Part shown: positions 52,354 to 62,766 of the stretch, in pieces
Layout: each line of letters opens with the position of its first letter
Position numbering within the stretch: the stretch's first letter is position 1
Assembly: GCA_964421355.1 (NCBI GenBank)
Contig: CAYQWX010000004.1
Coordinates: 3,554-67,553 of the forward strand
Reading direction: 5' to 3'
DNA length: 64,000 nt
From: JALTDM01 sp964421355
GTDB taxonomy: Bacteria; Bacteroidota; Bacteroidia; Bacteroidales; JALTDM01
Notes under the pieces: generated by a model
Told to the model about the DNA's origin: nothing
Database searches by the model: none
What the model saw: only the letters and a program-made list of their open reading frames with translations
Position numbers and translations under genes: made by a program

Positions 52354-53241
52354 ATGAACACCAAAAATGTAGCATTGGTATTAGGAAGCGGCGGAGCAAG
52401 AGGCATTGCACACATAGGTGTTATCAATGTTTTGGAAAAATACGGCTACAAAATCACATCTATTGCAGGCACATCTATGGGAGCTCTTGTTGGAGGAATA
52501 TATGCAGATGGCGGACTTGGAACATTCACCGAATGGATAAGCAAACTTACCAAACGGGATATATTTAACCTTATGGATTTTACATTTAGTAAAAACGGCA
52601 TAATAAAAGGAGAAAAAATTATAGAACAACTTACAGGAATGGTACCAGAAAAGAACATTGAGGATTTATCTATTCCTTATACTGCAATAGCCACAGATAT
52701 TATAAATGGCAAAGAGATAATATTTACACAAGGTAGCCTATACAATGCAATAAGGGCTTCTATATCTATTCCGACAGTGTTTTTACCGTTCAAATACAAC
52801 AACACACTGCTTGTAGATGGAGGCGTATTAAACCCTATACCTGTAAATGCAGTAAAACGACAAAAAAATGATATGCTTGTAGTAGTAAATGTAGGTTCAC
52901 GAAAGCCTATTGACGAAAACATTTTACCACCTAAACAAAATTATAGCGAAGATGAAACAACAGATAAAAAAATAGAAAAAATATTTAGGATAATAGACCG
53001 ATTTACACCAAAAAACAATTCGGACAAAATAGGATATTATAACCTGTTAAATAAAACTACAAGTCTAATGATACAAAAGATATCCGAACTAACACTACAA
53101 CTATACAACCCTGATATTTTAATAGAAATGCCACGCGAAACTTTTGGTACTTATGAATTTTTCAAAGCAAAAGAAATAATAAAAGTAGGAGAAATATTAA
53201 CCCAAAAAGCATTAGAAACTGTGGGTTCCAGAAAAAATTAA
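52354..53241 (+). CDS. Patatin-like phospholipase
   Basis: This 295-residue protein has the patatin core: oxyanion GSGGARG (11-17), nucleophile Ser41 in GTSMG, and the dyad Asp155 in DGGVLNP. The protein is the short RssA/YchK type with no signal peptide, so it acts in the cytoplasm or on the inner-membrane face, hydrolysing acyl esters. It ends the mqnE-glycosyltransferase-lipase run and is convergent with the next gene. Confidence 0.9.
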   Translation: MNTKNVALVLGSGGARGIAHIGVINVLEKYGYKITSIAGTSMGALVGGIYADGGLGTFTEWISKLTKRDIFNLMDFTFSKNGIIKGEKIIEQLTGMVPEKNIEDLSIPYTAIATDIINGKEIIFTQGSLYNAIRASISIPTVFLPFKYNNTLLVDGGVLNPIPVNAVKRQKNDMLVVVNVGSRKPIDENILPPKQNYSEDETTDKKIEKIFRIIDRFTPKNNSDKIGYYNLLNKTTSLMIQKISELTLQLYNPDILIEMPRETFGTYEFFKAKEIIKVGEILTQKALETVGSRKN

Positions 53242-53357
53242 AGTGTTTTTTTAAATAATTTGAATTATATAATTCACAGAATAAAATTCATTGAACTCTT
53301 TACAAAACAACTATTTTGATATGATCAGTAACCGACTTATTATTTATTTCTAATTAG

Positions 53358-54353
53358 CTAAAATTTCGCACAAGGAATCATTTGCCGCCTTATTTTTGAT
53401 TTGAGCTTCTGATCTTGATTAAATTCATAAGCAATAGATATTTCATGGGCACCTGCACTTCTTAATATAAGCCTGGAAATAGTAAAATCATAGCTATAAC
53501 CTATTTTTATTTTATCGGTAGTATATCCCAACAATATCGCTATTGCATCATGATTGCCATAGCCTGGAGCATATCGTTTAATTGGCAATCCTCTATACCA
53601 TAAGCCCACTACAAAAGGTTTGTTTTGCCAATATATTCCCATATCAAGTTGGTCAAATTTCCCTTGTGCTTTATACAAAAACGAAAACAATACTTCTTTT
53701 TCATTAAAGCGTGATGAAGATGCAGAAATCTTACCTCCACCAAATATCAATAAGGTAGTAGGTACAGGACTTATTCCTTCTGCAATAAGACTTTGATCAG
53801 GTTGCAATAAATGTAATACATTAAATCCTCCCCAGTATTGTCTTGTAAACACAACAGAAGAAAAAGCAAAATCCAAATATTGTTTTTTGTCAAGCAATCT
53901 GCTTTCTACAGTAGGAGTTGTTCCAGAAAAAGATATTTGATCATTAAAAACAAGACGATTATAATCAATACTTCTTTGTCCATAAACTACAGCAAGACCA
54001 GGACGTATATTTAAATTTCTGTTTATCATTATATTATAAGTGTAGTTGAAGGAAATGTTTGTGGTAGCAAGGTGTCCACTACCTGCCTGATCTCTCAAAA
54101 GAAGTAATCCTACTCCTGAGCGGTATTTGTAGAAATTATGATCTAATGATAATGAATAAGTAACAAAACCTCCGGGTATTGCAGGCCACTGATCTCTAAA
54201 ATTTAATACAGCACGGGATCCAACACTACTTCCCGCAAAGGATGGTGCTAAATATAAGGGTGCAGAGAAATATTGAGTAAGTTGAGGATCTTGCCCATTG
54301 GCATAAAATGAAATAGAAATAAATAATATTATAAAAACTTTATAAAATCTCAT
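53358..54353 (-). CDS. PorP/SprF-family type IX secretion membrane protein (second copy)
   Basis: This 331-residue protein has a signal peptide (ending FYANG) and the family's opening QDPQLTQYFSAPLYLAPSFAGSS, followed by strands typical of an outer-membrane barrel and a final SYDFTISRLILRSAGAHEISIAYEF. It overlaps the TPR/PD40 gene by 4 nt (ATGA) and is the last gene of the surface operon whose first member is the eight-PKD adhesin. Confidence 0.92.
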   Translation of the reverse strand: MRFYKVFIILFISISFYANGQDPQLTQYFSAPLYLAPSFAGSSVGSRAVLNFRDQWPAIPGGFVTYSLSLDHNFYKYRSGVGLLLLRDQAGSGHLATTNISFNYTYNIMINRNLNIRPGLAVVYGQRSIDYNRLVFNDQISFSGTTPTVESRLLDKKQYLDFAFSSVVFTRQYWGGFNVLHLLQPDQSLIAEGISPVPTTLLIFGGGKISASSSRFNEKEVLFSFLYKAQGKFDQLDMGIYWQNKPFVVGLWYRGLPIKRYAPGYGNHDAIAILLGYTTDKIKIGYSYDFTISRLILRSAGAHEISIAYEFNQDQKLKSKIRRQMIPCAKF

Positions 54354-55894
54354 TTTGCTTCTAATACAACATTTTTAAATAAGTCAATATCCCTTATGCC
54401 GTTAGTTAAATCAACATCTGCCGTTGCAGAATGATATCCTTGTGCTTCTACAATCATTTTATATTTTCTATTAGGCAACAAAGCCAAAATAAATTTACCA
54501 TCTTTTGTAGTTCTATATATTCCTTGTATTTCTTTTGTTTGTATATCAATAATTGTAATTACTGCCTTAAGTGTTTGGTATGACGGTTGATATGTTGTTA
54601 CGCTACCTTTTAGTATTATAGGTTTTTTATTAAGGTCCGACATTTTTACCATATAAATATCCATATCTCCAACCCCACCCTTCCTATTGCTTGAAAAATA
54701 TCCTTTAGTTTGTTCCGGATTTGTTACAAAAAATATGTCATCTGCCACACTGTTTATAGGCACTCCTAAATTTACAGGTTCTGTCCATTCGCCACTATCA
54801 TTTTTTCGGGAAACAAAAATATCATACCCCCCCATGTTTTTATGACCTTTGGAACTAAAATACATCACATCTCCACTTGCAGTAATAAATGGAGCATCTT
54901 CATCATAAGGAGTATTTATAGAAGCCCCCATATTCAAAGGTAAACTCCATCTTCCATTAGGCAGTTTTACTATACGATAAATATCCTTACCTCCATAGCC
55001 ACCAGCCATATTGCTCGAAAAATATATTGTTCTTTCATCTTGCGTAATGGTTATGGAAGACTCTACAGATTCTTTTCTGTTTACACTTTCGGTAAATTTA
55101 ACGGGATTGGTCCAAGTCTTTTTATCAATCCGTTCTGACACATAAATATCTCCACCTGTATAAGCATCATTTCTATAAATATACATAAACTTTCCATCTT
55201 TTGAAAAACCAACACAAGCATCATGATAAGGGGTATTTATTGGTGCTCCTACATTTTTTGCTGGAAGCCATTTTTTATTTACCCTTTCAGAATAGTAAAT
55301 ATCTTCATAATAAAGTCCCAAAGGATCTTTATTATTGTTACTACTTCCTGGACGGCGAGAGGTAAAAAACATAGTGCCTTCTATTGGTAAAATAAACGGT
55401 GCATAATCTGGATAAGAACTATTTATGTTTTTGTCTAACAAAATGACTTTTGCCAAATTTCTATCCTTTAATAATTTTCTTGCTGTATAAGTTTTATTTA
55501 GTTGATATTCTATTTGTTGATAAGTGAAACTTTTTTCTCTATGTTCATTTTTATATTTCAAAAATGCCTGCTCAGATTTTGACAATTCCCCATTTAATCT
55601 GTATAATATTCCTAAGTAATAATATGCGTCAGGACTAACTTCAGTGCTTTTTTCAAAATATGGTATTGCCTCTAATTTATTACGAGAGACATTAAATAAA
55701 CAAACCCCTAACTTGTAGGCAACAGCCTTATTGGCTGTATCTTGTTCATATATAGCATTGTATAAAGGCTTTGCCAAATGATAATTACCATAGGAAAATT
55801 GCTCATCCGCTTCTTTTTGCATTTTTTTTATGTTTTGCGGAAAAAGACTCACAGATAAAATCATTATTATTGCAAATACTATTTTTTGTTTCAT
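54350..55894 (-). CDS. TPR/PD40-propeller periplasmic protein lacking an OmpA domain
   Basis: This 514-residue protein has a signal peptide (ending SLFPQ), TPR-like helices (about 25-140), a six-bladed PD40/WD40-like propeller (about 150-420; repeats such as GGKDIYRI, MGGYDIFVS, GGVGDMDIYMV) and a final carboxypeptidase-like regulatory domain (about 425-514). This order matches PorE-type T9SS proteins and their paralogues, which normally end in a peptidoglycan-binding OmpA domain; here it is missing and the protein ends soon after the regulatory domain. It sits between the adhesin (5 nt) and PorP (4-nt overlap). Confidence 0.87.
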   Translation of the reverse strand: MKQKIVFAIIMILSVSLFPQNIKKMQKEADEQFSYGNYHLAKPLYNAIYEQDTANKAVAYKLGVCLFNVSRNKLEAIPYFEKSTEVSPDAYYYLGILYRLNGELSKSEQAFLKYKNEHREKSFTYQQIEYQLNKTYTARKLLKDRNLAKVILLDKNINSSYPDYAPFILPIEGTMFFTSRRPGSSNNNKDPLGLYYEDIYYSERVNKKWLPAKNVGAPINTPYHDACVGFSKDGKFMYIYRNDAYTGGDIYVSERIDKKTWTNPVKFTESVNRKESVESSITITQDERTIYFSSNMAGGYGGKDIYRIVKLPNGRWSLPLNMGASINTPYDEDAPFITASGDVMYFSSKGHKNMGGYDIFVSRKNDSGEWTEPVNLGVPINSVADDIFFVTNPEQTKGYFSSNRKGGVGDMDIYMVKMSDLNKKPIILKGSVTTYQPSYQTLKAVITIIDIQTKEIQGIYRTTKDGKFILALLPNRKYKMIVEAQGYHSATADVDLTNGIRDIDLFKNVVLEAK

Positions 55895-55899
55895 ATTTT

Positions 55900-58800
55900 T
55901 TATCTTAAAAGTGTTACATCTCCTATTTTTTCAATCATTTCACCATTAGAAAATTTTACTTTTACCTTCCAAACATACACATCTTGTTTGCATAATTTTC
56001 CCCGATAATAGCCATCCCAACCAATCTTGGGATCTTTGCTAACAAAAATAAGTTCTCCCCAACGATTAAAAATATTCAATTCATATTCAACCACTCCTTT
56101 GAAAATAGGATGAAATACATCATTAGAAAAGTCATTGTCATTATAGTATCCTCCATTTGGACCTGAGGGATTTGGGGTGAAAGCATTTGGAAAAATAATT
56201 TCTCCCGCACTTAATGCAGTTACAGCATTTTCTTCTGAATATGTATCACTACATTGATAATCATTCCACACCGTTAATGTAATTGTATATGTGCCTTCTT
56301 CTGTGTATTGATGTGTGGGATTTTCTAATGTAGAAGTTGTATTATCTCCAAAATTCCAAAGAAAAGATGTTGCCCCTTCCGATTGATTATAACACTTTAT
56401 CTCATCTCCAGGAATACTTACTTCCGAAGGCACTACCTTGAAAAATGCTGTGGGAGAAGGATATACTGTTATTGTGAGGTCCGATATATCATTGCCACCA
56501 TTGCCTGTTACAACTAATTGAACAACATATTGTCCTTCCGTAGAATATGTATGAGACGGACTTTCTTCAGTAGAAGACGAACCGTCACCAAAATTCCAGT
56601 AATAAGAATTAGCACCTGTACTATTATTTGTAAAGTTTACGGTAAGAGGAACACAACCTTCAGATGAATCTACTTCAAAACTTGAATTTGGCGGGCCATC
56701 GTTTATATTTATAATTTGAATAGCAGTATCTGAACAGTATTCGTTATATACCACTAATGAAATAGTATATGTACCTGATTGGGAATAGGTGTGGTATCCC
56801 GGTTGCATCACAGTAGTGCTATCTCCATCTCCCCAATACCATATATATTGCCAATTTCCGGGGACTGTTTCATTGTTAATATTTACCGTGGAGTTGGGCA
56901 TTGTCATAGTTGTTGGTGTTGCAGAAAATTGTGCTTGTGGAGAAGGATAAACATGAATATTGGCATAAGCAGTATCTTTACACCCAAACATGCTTCCCGC
57001 AATCATTCTCACATTATAGACAAGTTCACTACCACCTGTATTGGTATATGTATGAGTTGGTTCTTCTTCTGTTGAAGATGTGCCATCTCCAAAATCCCAT
57101 AAAAACGAGACACTCCCGTTTGTTTGATTATCAAACATTACGGTAAAAGGTGAACAGCCTACTGTATCACATGCAAATTGAGCAGTAAGGGCAGGATAAA
57201 CAACCAATGTTTTCACAACAGAATCTTCACAGCCATAACTGTTTATTGCCCTCAAACTTATTTCAAAAGTGATAGGAGCAGTAGAATTATTTTCATAATA
57301 ATGATAAATAGGATTCGTAGAATCTGTTGTATCCGAAGTGCCATCTCCAAAATCCCATATATAGTATTGGGCTCCGGTAGAATTATTGTCAAGTCTCAAA
57401 TTATGAGTTCCACATACTGAGTTTATATCTGTGGAAAAATTAGCTTGCGGAGTTGGTAAAACATACAAATTTGCAAAAGAAGTATCTACACATCCAAGTT
57501 GTGATATACCTCGTACCCATAAGTTATATGATTCTACTCCACCTGAAGAATTTGCATAAAAGTGAGATTTTTGGTTTTCTGCAGAAATCTCATGCACTCC
57601 GTCACCATAATGCCATTCATAACTTACATATCCAGGATTGGCTGTAAGGACAGCATTTCCAGGAGAACATAAAGAATCAGGCTCTACAGTTAAGTTTATG
57701 TCAGGATTGGGATAAATAGTAACGAAATTTCCTGATGTATCTGTGCAGCCGTATTCTGAAATAGCGACAAGTGTTACATGGTAATATTGAATAAATGTAG
57801 TATCATTGTAAAATGTATGTGTTGGGTTTTCTGTAGTATCTAAAGAGGTACTATCTCCAAAAAACCAGTGGAAAGCCATAGCCCCATAAGACTCGTTAGT
57901 AAAAGTTATAGAATGTGGACTACATGCAGGAGTATTATCAAATGTGAAATGAGATTCTGGATTAGGATGTACGGTAACCGTTCCATAAGCAGTATCGGAA
58001 CATCCTCCATTAGAGGCTACGAGAACTACATTATAAATAGAATCTGAATTTCCTGTATTATAAAAAATATGATTCGGATTACTATTGTAAGAATAACCTC
58101 CATCTCCAAAATCCCAATGATAAGAGGTAGCAAACGCTGTGAGATTGTTAAATGTAACCGGATAAGGTGGACATCCTTCTGTATTTGCAGGTAAAAAATG
58201 GGCTTGAGGAGTTACAAGCAAATTAGCTGTAATTGTATCCGAAGAAGAACAAATATCATTTGTTTCTGTCCATACAAGCGTATAAACACCAAAAGAATCC
58301 GCATTAAAATAAGTATTCGGTGAATTTGGATTATTAAACCACCCGTTACCGGGACCTGCTACTACTGACCACGTACCGTTTCCTATACTTGGTATAGCAT
58401 TTATTTCTGAAAATAATCCACATACTGAAACATCATTCCCTCCATTGGCAGACGGAGTTTGAATAAATACTATTGTAACAGTATCTTCTGCAGCACAATG
58501 AGAGCCATTTATTTCTCTCCAAATAAAATTATAAACACCATAAGTATCTACAGTTACAGTTGTATTAGGATTACTATTGTCTGTAAAGGATGCATTTCCT
58601 GGTCCTGAAAGTAAATACCAATTCCCTATTCCAATAGAAGGTGTGGCATTCAATACAGCAGAGAGTCCGCATACACTATCATCTTCTCCAGCATAAGGAG
58701 TAGGATAAGGATAAACTATGACAGATGTGCTGTCTATTCCAACACATCCGTTCCCGTCAGTTACACTCAATGCCAAATCGAAAGTATCAATAACGGAAGA

Positions 58801-60315
58801 ATTAAATACTGGATTTTGTACTGTTGTTGAGTTTAACGGAACAGTTTCTCCTGTCCAGATAAAAGAAGTATATGTTCCGTTACCTCCTGATACATTTCCA
58901 AACAATTGGAAATCTTCATTCACACAGGGATCGGCAGGGGTAGGCATTATTTGGACTACTACAGGAGAAACAGTTATGGTTAGTGGAGCAGAACTACTAC
59001 AACCATTATCATCCGTTACTGTATATGTTAATGAATACACTCCACCCGTAGAAGAATTAAATATGGGATTTTGTATATTTGTAGCATTGAGATTCCCTAC
59101 ATCTCCACTCCACAAATGAGATATTATATTTCCGTCTCCTGTAGAAGGGTTACCATCTAACTGCAAATTATATCCCGGACATACAGTTGCAGGATTGCTC
59201 GGCAAAATATTTGGATGTGGAATATCGTAAACAAGAAGTTGAATGGAATCACTATTGGAACATCCGTAAGCATTACTCACAGTATAATGTATTGTGTGTA
59301 GTCCCGGTCCTGCTACTGACGGGTCAAATGTACCACTACTTGCATTGGTAATACCATCTCCACTCCAAGAACCTCCGGAAGTAGCTGCTGTTAAGTTTAC
59401 GGGGGTATCATTACTACAAAAAGGTCCTGCTGTATCTATGGTAGCATCAGGTAATGGAACAATTACTATACGGGCAGTAGTTGTAACAGGAGGATAATCT
59501 CCGTTAATAGTATCAGCAGGGGGTCCTGGGATAGAAGGATCATCATAAGGATTGCAATAGTTCCAATTCCTCAAAGTTACTTCAAAATATTGTCCTACCG
59601 TAGCTGTTGGCGGCACATATATAGGTAAGCTGTATTCATTTGGGGGTTGAGGACTCCATACAGGAGTAGGCGTAATAGGAACTACGGCATCAGTATCGGG
59701 AAACGAAACACTTTGCCCATCAATTAGTACTCCTGATATTGTATAATCTGTTCCATATATCCATTGTGTCCAACGGGTTGTTTCATTCGGATTATCTTGT
59801 TCTACTGGCGGGACACAATTAAAAGTACTTATATCTTGAAAAATAACGGTTGCATCATTCCCCACACAAATATAATATGTTTGAGGATTTATTTCCATGT
59901 GTCCTCCATTAGCAGTATCAACATCCCATACAGTAACCATTTGTTCTTGCGACGAGCTCGAACACAACACCCCATTTACCTGCAATGTGGCAACAGGATG
60001 ATATACACACTTATCACCTCCTTGCGGATACACATGAGTAGCAGTAGCTTGCCATTCCTGTAAAGATTGATCGGTATTGGTAGCACTTATTATATCAGAA
60101 GAGCCATCGTCCCAATCAAACACTATCTCTACGGGAGTACCTCCGTCATTTACTCCTCTATATGTAACTTCCCAGGATACTGTAACCGGAGCACATAACT
60201 TGTCAGGAACAATATCATTAGCTTTTGAAGTAATATTACAACTTTGAGCTTTTGCATTCCACAAAAGCATGAAGTAAAATATTATAAGAAACGATATTTT
60301 AAAAAACTTCTTCAT
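55900..60315 (-). CDS. Giant PKD-repeat adhesin with T9SS type B (CHU_C) domain
   Basis: This 1471-residue protein has a signal peptide (ending WNAKAQ), an N-terminal beta-rich region (about 30-290), several Ig-like/PKD-like modules (about 290-690; GLHTIHYTVSNAYGCSNSDS and similar), then eight PKD domains with the W-x-F/Y/W-G-D signature (about 700-1370; for example WDFGDGTSSTEEEPTHTY and WNFGDGSSSTEESPSHTY), and a CHU_C type B sorting domain (about 1375-1471; FPNAFTPNPSGPNGG, FNRWGE, GWDGYYRG). It is a surface or matrix adhesin exported by the T9SS. It leads the adhesin-TPR/PD40-PorP operon; the M1 peptidase gene upstream is only 41 nt away with no terminator seen. Confidence 0.9.
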   Translation of the reverse strand: MKKFFKISFLIIFYFMLLWNAKAQSCNITSKANDIVPDKLCAPVTVSWEVTYRGVNDGGTPVEIVFDWDDGSSDIISATNTDQSLQEWQATATHVYPQGGDKCVYHPVATLQVNGVLCSSSSQEQMVTVWDVDTANGGHMEINPQTYYICVGNDATVIFQDISTFNCVPPVEQDNPNETTRWTQWIYGTDYTISGVLIDGQSVSFPDTDAVVPITPTPVWSPQPPNEYSLPIYVPPTATVGQYFEVTLRNWNYCNPYDDPSIPGPPADTINGDYPPVTTTARIVIVPLPDATIDTAGPFCSNDTPVNLTAATSGGSWSGDGITNASSGTFDPSVAGPGLHTIHYTVSNAYGCSNSDSIQLLVYDIPHPNILPSNPATVCPGYNLQLDGNPSTGDGNIISHLWSGDVGNLNATNIQNPIFNSSTGGVYSLTYTVTDDNGCSSSAPLTITVSPVVVQIMPTPADPCVNEDFQLFGNVSGGNGTYTSFIWTGETVPLNSTTVQNPVFNSSVIDTFDLALSVTDGNGCVGIDSTSVIVYPYPTPYAGEDDSVCGLSAVLNATPSIGIGNWYLLSGPGNASFTDNSNPNTTVTVDTYGVYNFIWREINGSHCAAEDTVTIVFIQTPSANGGNDVSVCGLFSEINAIPSIGNGTWSVVAGPGNGWFNNPNSPNTYFNADSFGVYTLVWTETNDICSSSDTITANLLVTPQAHFLPANTEGCPPYPVTFNNLTAFATSYHWDFGDGGYSYNSNPNHIFYNTGNSDSIYNVVLVASNGGCSDTAYGTVTVHPNPESHFTFDNTPACSPHSITFTNESYGAMAFHWFFGDSTSLDTTENPTHTFYNDTTFIQYYHVTLVAISEYGCTDTSGNFVTIYPNPDINLTVEPDSLCSPGNAVLTANPGYVSYEWHYGDGVHEISAENQKSHFYANSSGGVESYNLWVRGISQLGCVDTSFANLYVLPTPQANFSTDINSVCGTHNLRLDNNSTGAQYYIWDFGDGTSDTTDSTNPIYHYYENNSTAPITFEISLRAINSYGCEDSVVKTLVVYPALTAQFACDTVGCSPFTVMFDNQTNGSVSFLWDFGDGTSSTEEEPTHTYTNTGGSELVYNVRMIAGSMFGCKDTAYANIHVYPSPQAQFSATPTTMTMPNSTVNINNETVPGNWQYIWYWGDGDSTTVMQPGYHTYSQSGTYTISLVVYNEYCSDTAIQIININDGPPNSSFEVDSSEGCVPLTVNFTNNSTGANSYYWNFGDGSSSTEESPSHTYSTEGQYVVQLVVTGNGGNDISDLTITVYPSPTAFFKVVPSEVSIPGDEIKCYNQSEGATSFLWNFGDNTTSTLENPTHQYTEEGTYTITLTVWNDYQCSDTYSEENAVTALSAGEIIFPNAFTPNPSGPNGGYYNDNDFSNDVFHPIFKGVVEYELNIFNRWGELIFVSKDPKIGWDGYYRGKLCKQDVYVWKVKVKFSNGEMIEKIGDVTLLR

Positions 60316-60356
60316 CTATTATTTTTACGAATAAATAAAGGTTAAAGTTGCTATTT

Positions 60357-62675
60357 TTATTTTACAATCACTTTTTTTATAACAGCTTCACCTTTCTTGT
60401 CTTCAAACATAAATGTCAATAATCCTTTTCTAATTTTTTTTGTGTTAAAAACAATTCTATTTTTTGTTATTTTTTTAGAAAATATTTTTTTGCCGGTTTC
60501 ATCATAAATATTAAGTTTTACAAAATTGTTACTTTTTAATAAAATTGTGAGATTAGCTTTTACCGGATTTGGATATACAACTATTTCGGAATTATTTTTT
60601 TTTATAATGTTATTTGGAGAATATCCATTTTTTTCACCTAATACATATTCTCCGCTTTGTAGTGGCTCATCTAATATTATATAACCTCCGTATTGGGAAC
60701 CCGAAGCATGAGATGATACAACTTTCCAATCATCTGAGGCATCTTTTCTATATAACAATGTTAGAGAATCTATATCAAAATCTAAAAAGCCATTGTCTAA
60801 ATGCTCATAAGTTCCAGAAGTCCCAAAATAAAACTTTGCCTGATAATATAAATCTGTAGGAAATATCTTTTTTACTTCCCAATATCTGAGAGTGTCAAGC
60901 ATAATTCCCGGTATATTTTCTTTGAACCCATCCGGCTTCACAAAATTATGTCGTACAAATAAAAATGCTGTGTCGGATACTGTACCTGCTACTGCAAAAG
61001 AAAAATATTCGTTTGCAAAAGAATAAGTTCCCGTACTATTTATAAATTTATATTCGGATGTAGATGCATCCAAAGTCTTATCGTAAAGGTCAGTAATACA
61101 TAGTGCCGGATTAAAAGGACAACTTATAGTAGTATCATAATTAACTCCTGAAAAATGGATTCTATAAGATTTAACATTAAAAGAGGAATCAACAAGATTT
61201 ATTTCTATAATATTGTTTTGTCCGTATTCCTGCTTGTGGTAAAGACGTTGACGTATATATAAATTTATATTGTAACTATTGCCATCTATTTGTGTTTCAA
61301 AAGAATCTATTGAAAAATGCAAATACCCTGGAGAAAATACCCAAGCATTGAAAAAATCCGTTAAATCTATTCCCGAATATTGAGATAGAGCATTTTTTAG
61401 ACCTTCACTAGACAAATTACCCCATTGATAATGATCAAGCATCTGTTTTACTGATGAAAAAAATAAGGAATCACCCATATAATAACGAAGAGTATGTACT
61501 ACGGAAGCACCTTTTTTGTAAGTAGTAGTTCCATAAGTAACTGATTGCGGGATATTTGACAAAGCATACCAACCACCATCATCATACGCAGCATCTTTTA
61601 ATGCTTCCGCATGAACTTTTTCTATATATCTCATATATGTTTCTTGGTCATAAACAAAACTATTGTAAAAAGCTTCTGAAAAAGTTGCCCAGCCTTCATT
61701 TATCCACATATTTTCTGCTGAGGCAGTAGTTACCAAATCTCCAAACCAATGGTGAGACAATTCGTGTGCATATAATGATTCGTAAGTTACATCTCCTGTA
61801 ACACATACTTGCGGATAAGCAATATTTGTAGCATGTTCCATTGCTCCTGAATTAAAAGGCACTGTAACATATCCTACCCGTTCCCATTTATAAGGACCGA
61901 AAAAATGTTCATATCCTGCTAAAATATCCTTTAAATGTACAAAAGACCCTGCAACTTTATTTATATAGGCAGAGGTTGTATAAATTTTTATAGGAATTGT
62001 ATCTCCAGTTATGCTATGATATGTGTCTTCATATACCAAATAAGGACCTACTACAACAGATACTAAATAAGAAGGAATAGGTTCATTAAGTTTCCAGTGG
62101 TAAGTTTTTAAATTAGTTATAGTATCTATTGTCTCACTCATCAAAGAACCTCCGCATATTGCGACATCAGAAGTGTCTGTAATAATAGTAAGGTCATATA
62201 TTGCTTTTTCATTAAAATCATCTATACAAGGGAACCATACTCTTCCATAACTGTGTGGCACATCTTGAAAACCTACCCCCAAATTGTAAGCAATATTTCC
62301 ACTAAAATAAAATCCTCCCCAGCCAGAAGGGTCTATTACAGGTGAACCGTGATAATATACTAAAACTATTACGGTATCTCCACTGTTGGCAGCATAAATC
62401 AGTGGAATTTTTATTACTGTATCATTGTAATAATAGTTAGGTTGAACAATGTTTGAAATTTTAATAGAATCTATTTGTAGGTGTAAGAGTTGTAACCAAA
62501 TAGTATCAGTATTATTTTGTGTTATTATACTTGTTATCTTAGCATGTCCGGATATTTCATGTGATTGAGTAGGTATTATTTTTAAATTTATTGATTCTGA
62601 AATAATATCTATGTTTTGTGAATTGGCAGCAATAAAAAACATAGACAATATGCTTAACAATAATGTCTTTTTCAT
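60357..62675 (-). CDS. M1-family metallopeptidase with T9SS type A signal
   Basis: This 772-residue protein has a signal peptide (ending AANSQ), the M1 N-terminal beta-saddle, and the zinc site HELSH (304-308) with Glu327 in NEGW, exactly 18 residues later. The substrate-binding GAMEN motif reads GAMEH, so its Asn is replaced. The rest includes an M1-type helical C-region and a type A sorting domain (about 690-772; IVVYPNPVKANLTILL). It should be a secreted aminopeptidase-like enzyme that helps in peptide use outside the cell. It precedes the eight-PKD adhesin on the same strand. Confidence 0.92.
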   Translation of the reverse strand: MKKTLLLSILSMFFIAANSQNIDIISESINLKIIPTQSHEISGHAKITSIITQNNTDTIWLQLLHLQIDSIKISNIVQPNYYYNDTVIKIPLIYAANSGDTVIVLVYYHGSPVIDPSGWGGFYFSGNIAYNLGVGFQDVPHSYGRVWFPCIDDFNEKAIYDLTIITDTSDVAICGGSLMSETIDTITNLKTYHWKLNEPIPSYLVSVVVGPYLVYEDTYHSITGDTIPIKIYTTSAYINKVAGSFVHLKDILAGYEHFFGPYKWERVGYVTVPFNSGAMEHATNIAYPQVCVTGDVTYESLYAHELSHHWFGDLVTTASAENMWINEGWATFSEAFYNSFVYDQETYMRYIEKVHAEALKDAAYDDGGWYALSNIPQSVTYGTTTYKKGASVVHTLRYYMGDSLFFSSVKQMLDHYQWGNLSSEGLKNALSQYSGIDLTDFFNAWVFSPGYLHFSIDSFETQIDGNSYNINLYIRQRLYHKQEYGQNNIIEINLVDSSFNVKSYRIHFSGVNYDTTISCPFNPALCITDLYDKTLDASTSEYKFINSTGTYSFANEYFSFAVAGTVSDTAFLFVRHNFVKPDGFKENIPGIMLDTLRYWEVKKIFPTDLYYQAKFYFGTSGTYEHLDNGFLDFDIDSLTLLYRKDASDDWKVVSSHASGSQYGGYIILDEPLQSGEYVLGEKNGYSPNNIIKKNNSEIVVYPNPVKANLTILLKSNNFVKLNIYDETGKKIFSKKITKNRIVFNTKKIRKGLLTFMFEDKKGEAVIKKVIVK

Positions 62676-62731
62676 TTTAAGTTTCTTTTTTGCAAAGAAA
62701 AGAAAAAAAGGGAAAACGAAGGTATAAAAAT

Positions 62732-62761
62732 AAAAAAGCCGACAAAAAAGCCGGCTTTTTT
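62732..62761 (-). terminator. Terminator after the small T9SS protein
   Basis: AAAAAAGCCG ... CGGCTTTTTT forms a stem with T-runs on both strands, 6 nt after the stop of the small T9SS gene (-). It separates that unit from the M1 peptidase gene. Confidence 0.8.
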
Positions 62762-62766
62762 CATCA

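Noticed and set aside
55900..60315. Repeated DNA such as ccatctccaaaatccca in the adhesin gene
   Set aside because: These are codons for the PKD motif WDFGDG, spaced as protein repeats; not CRISPR or a mobile element.
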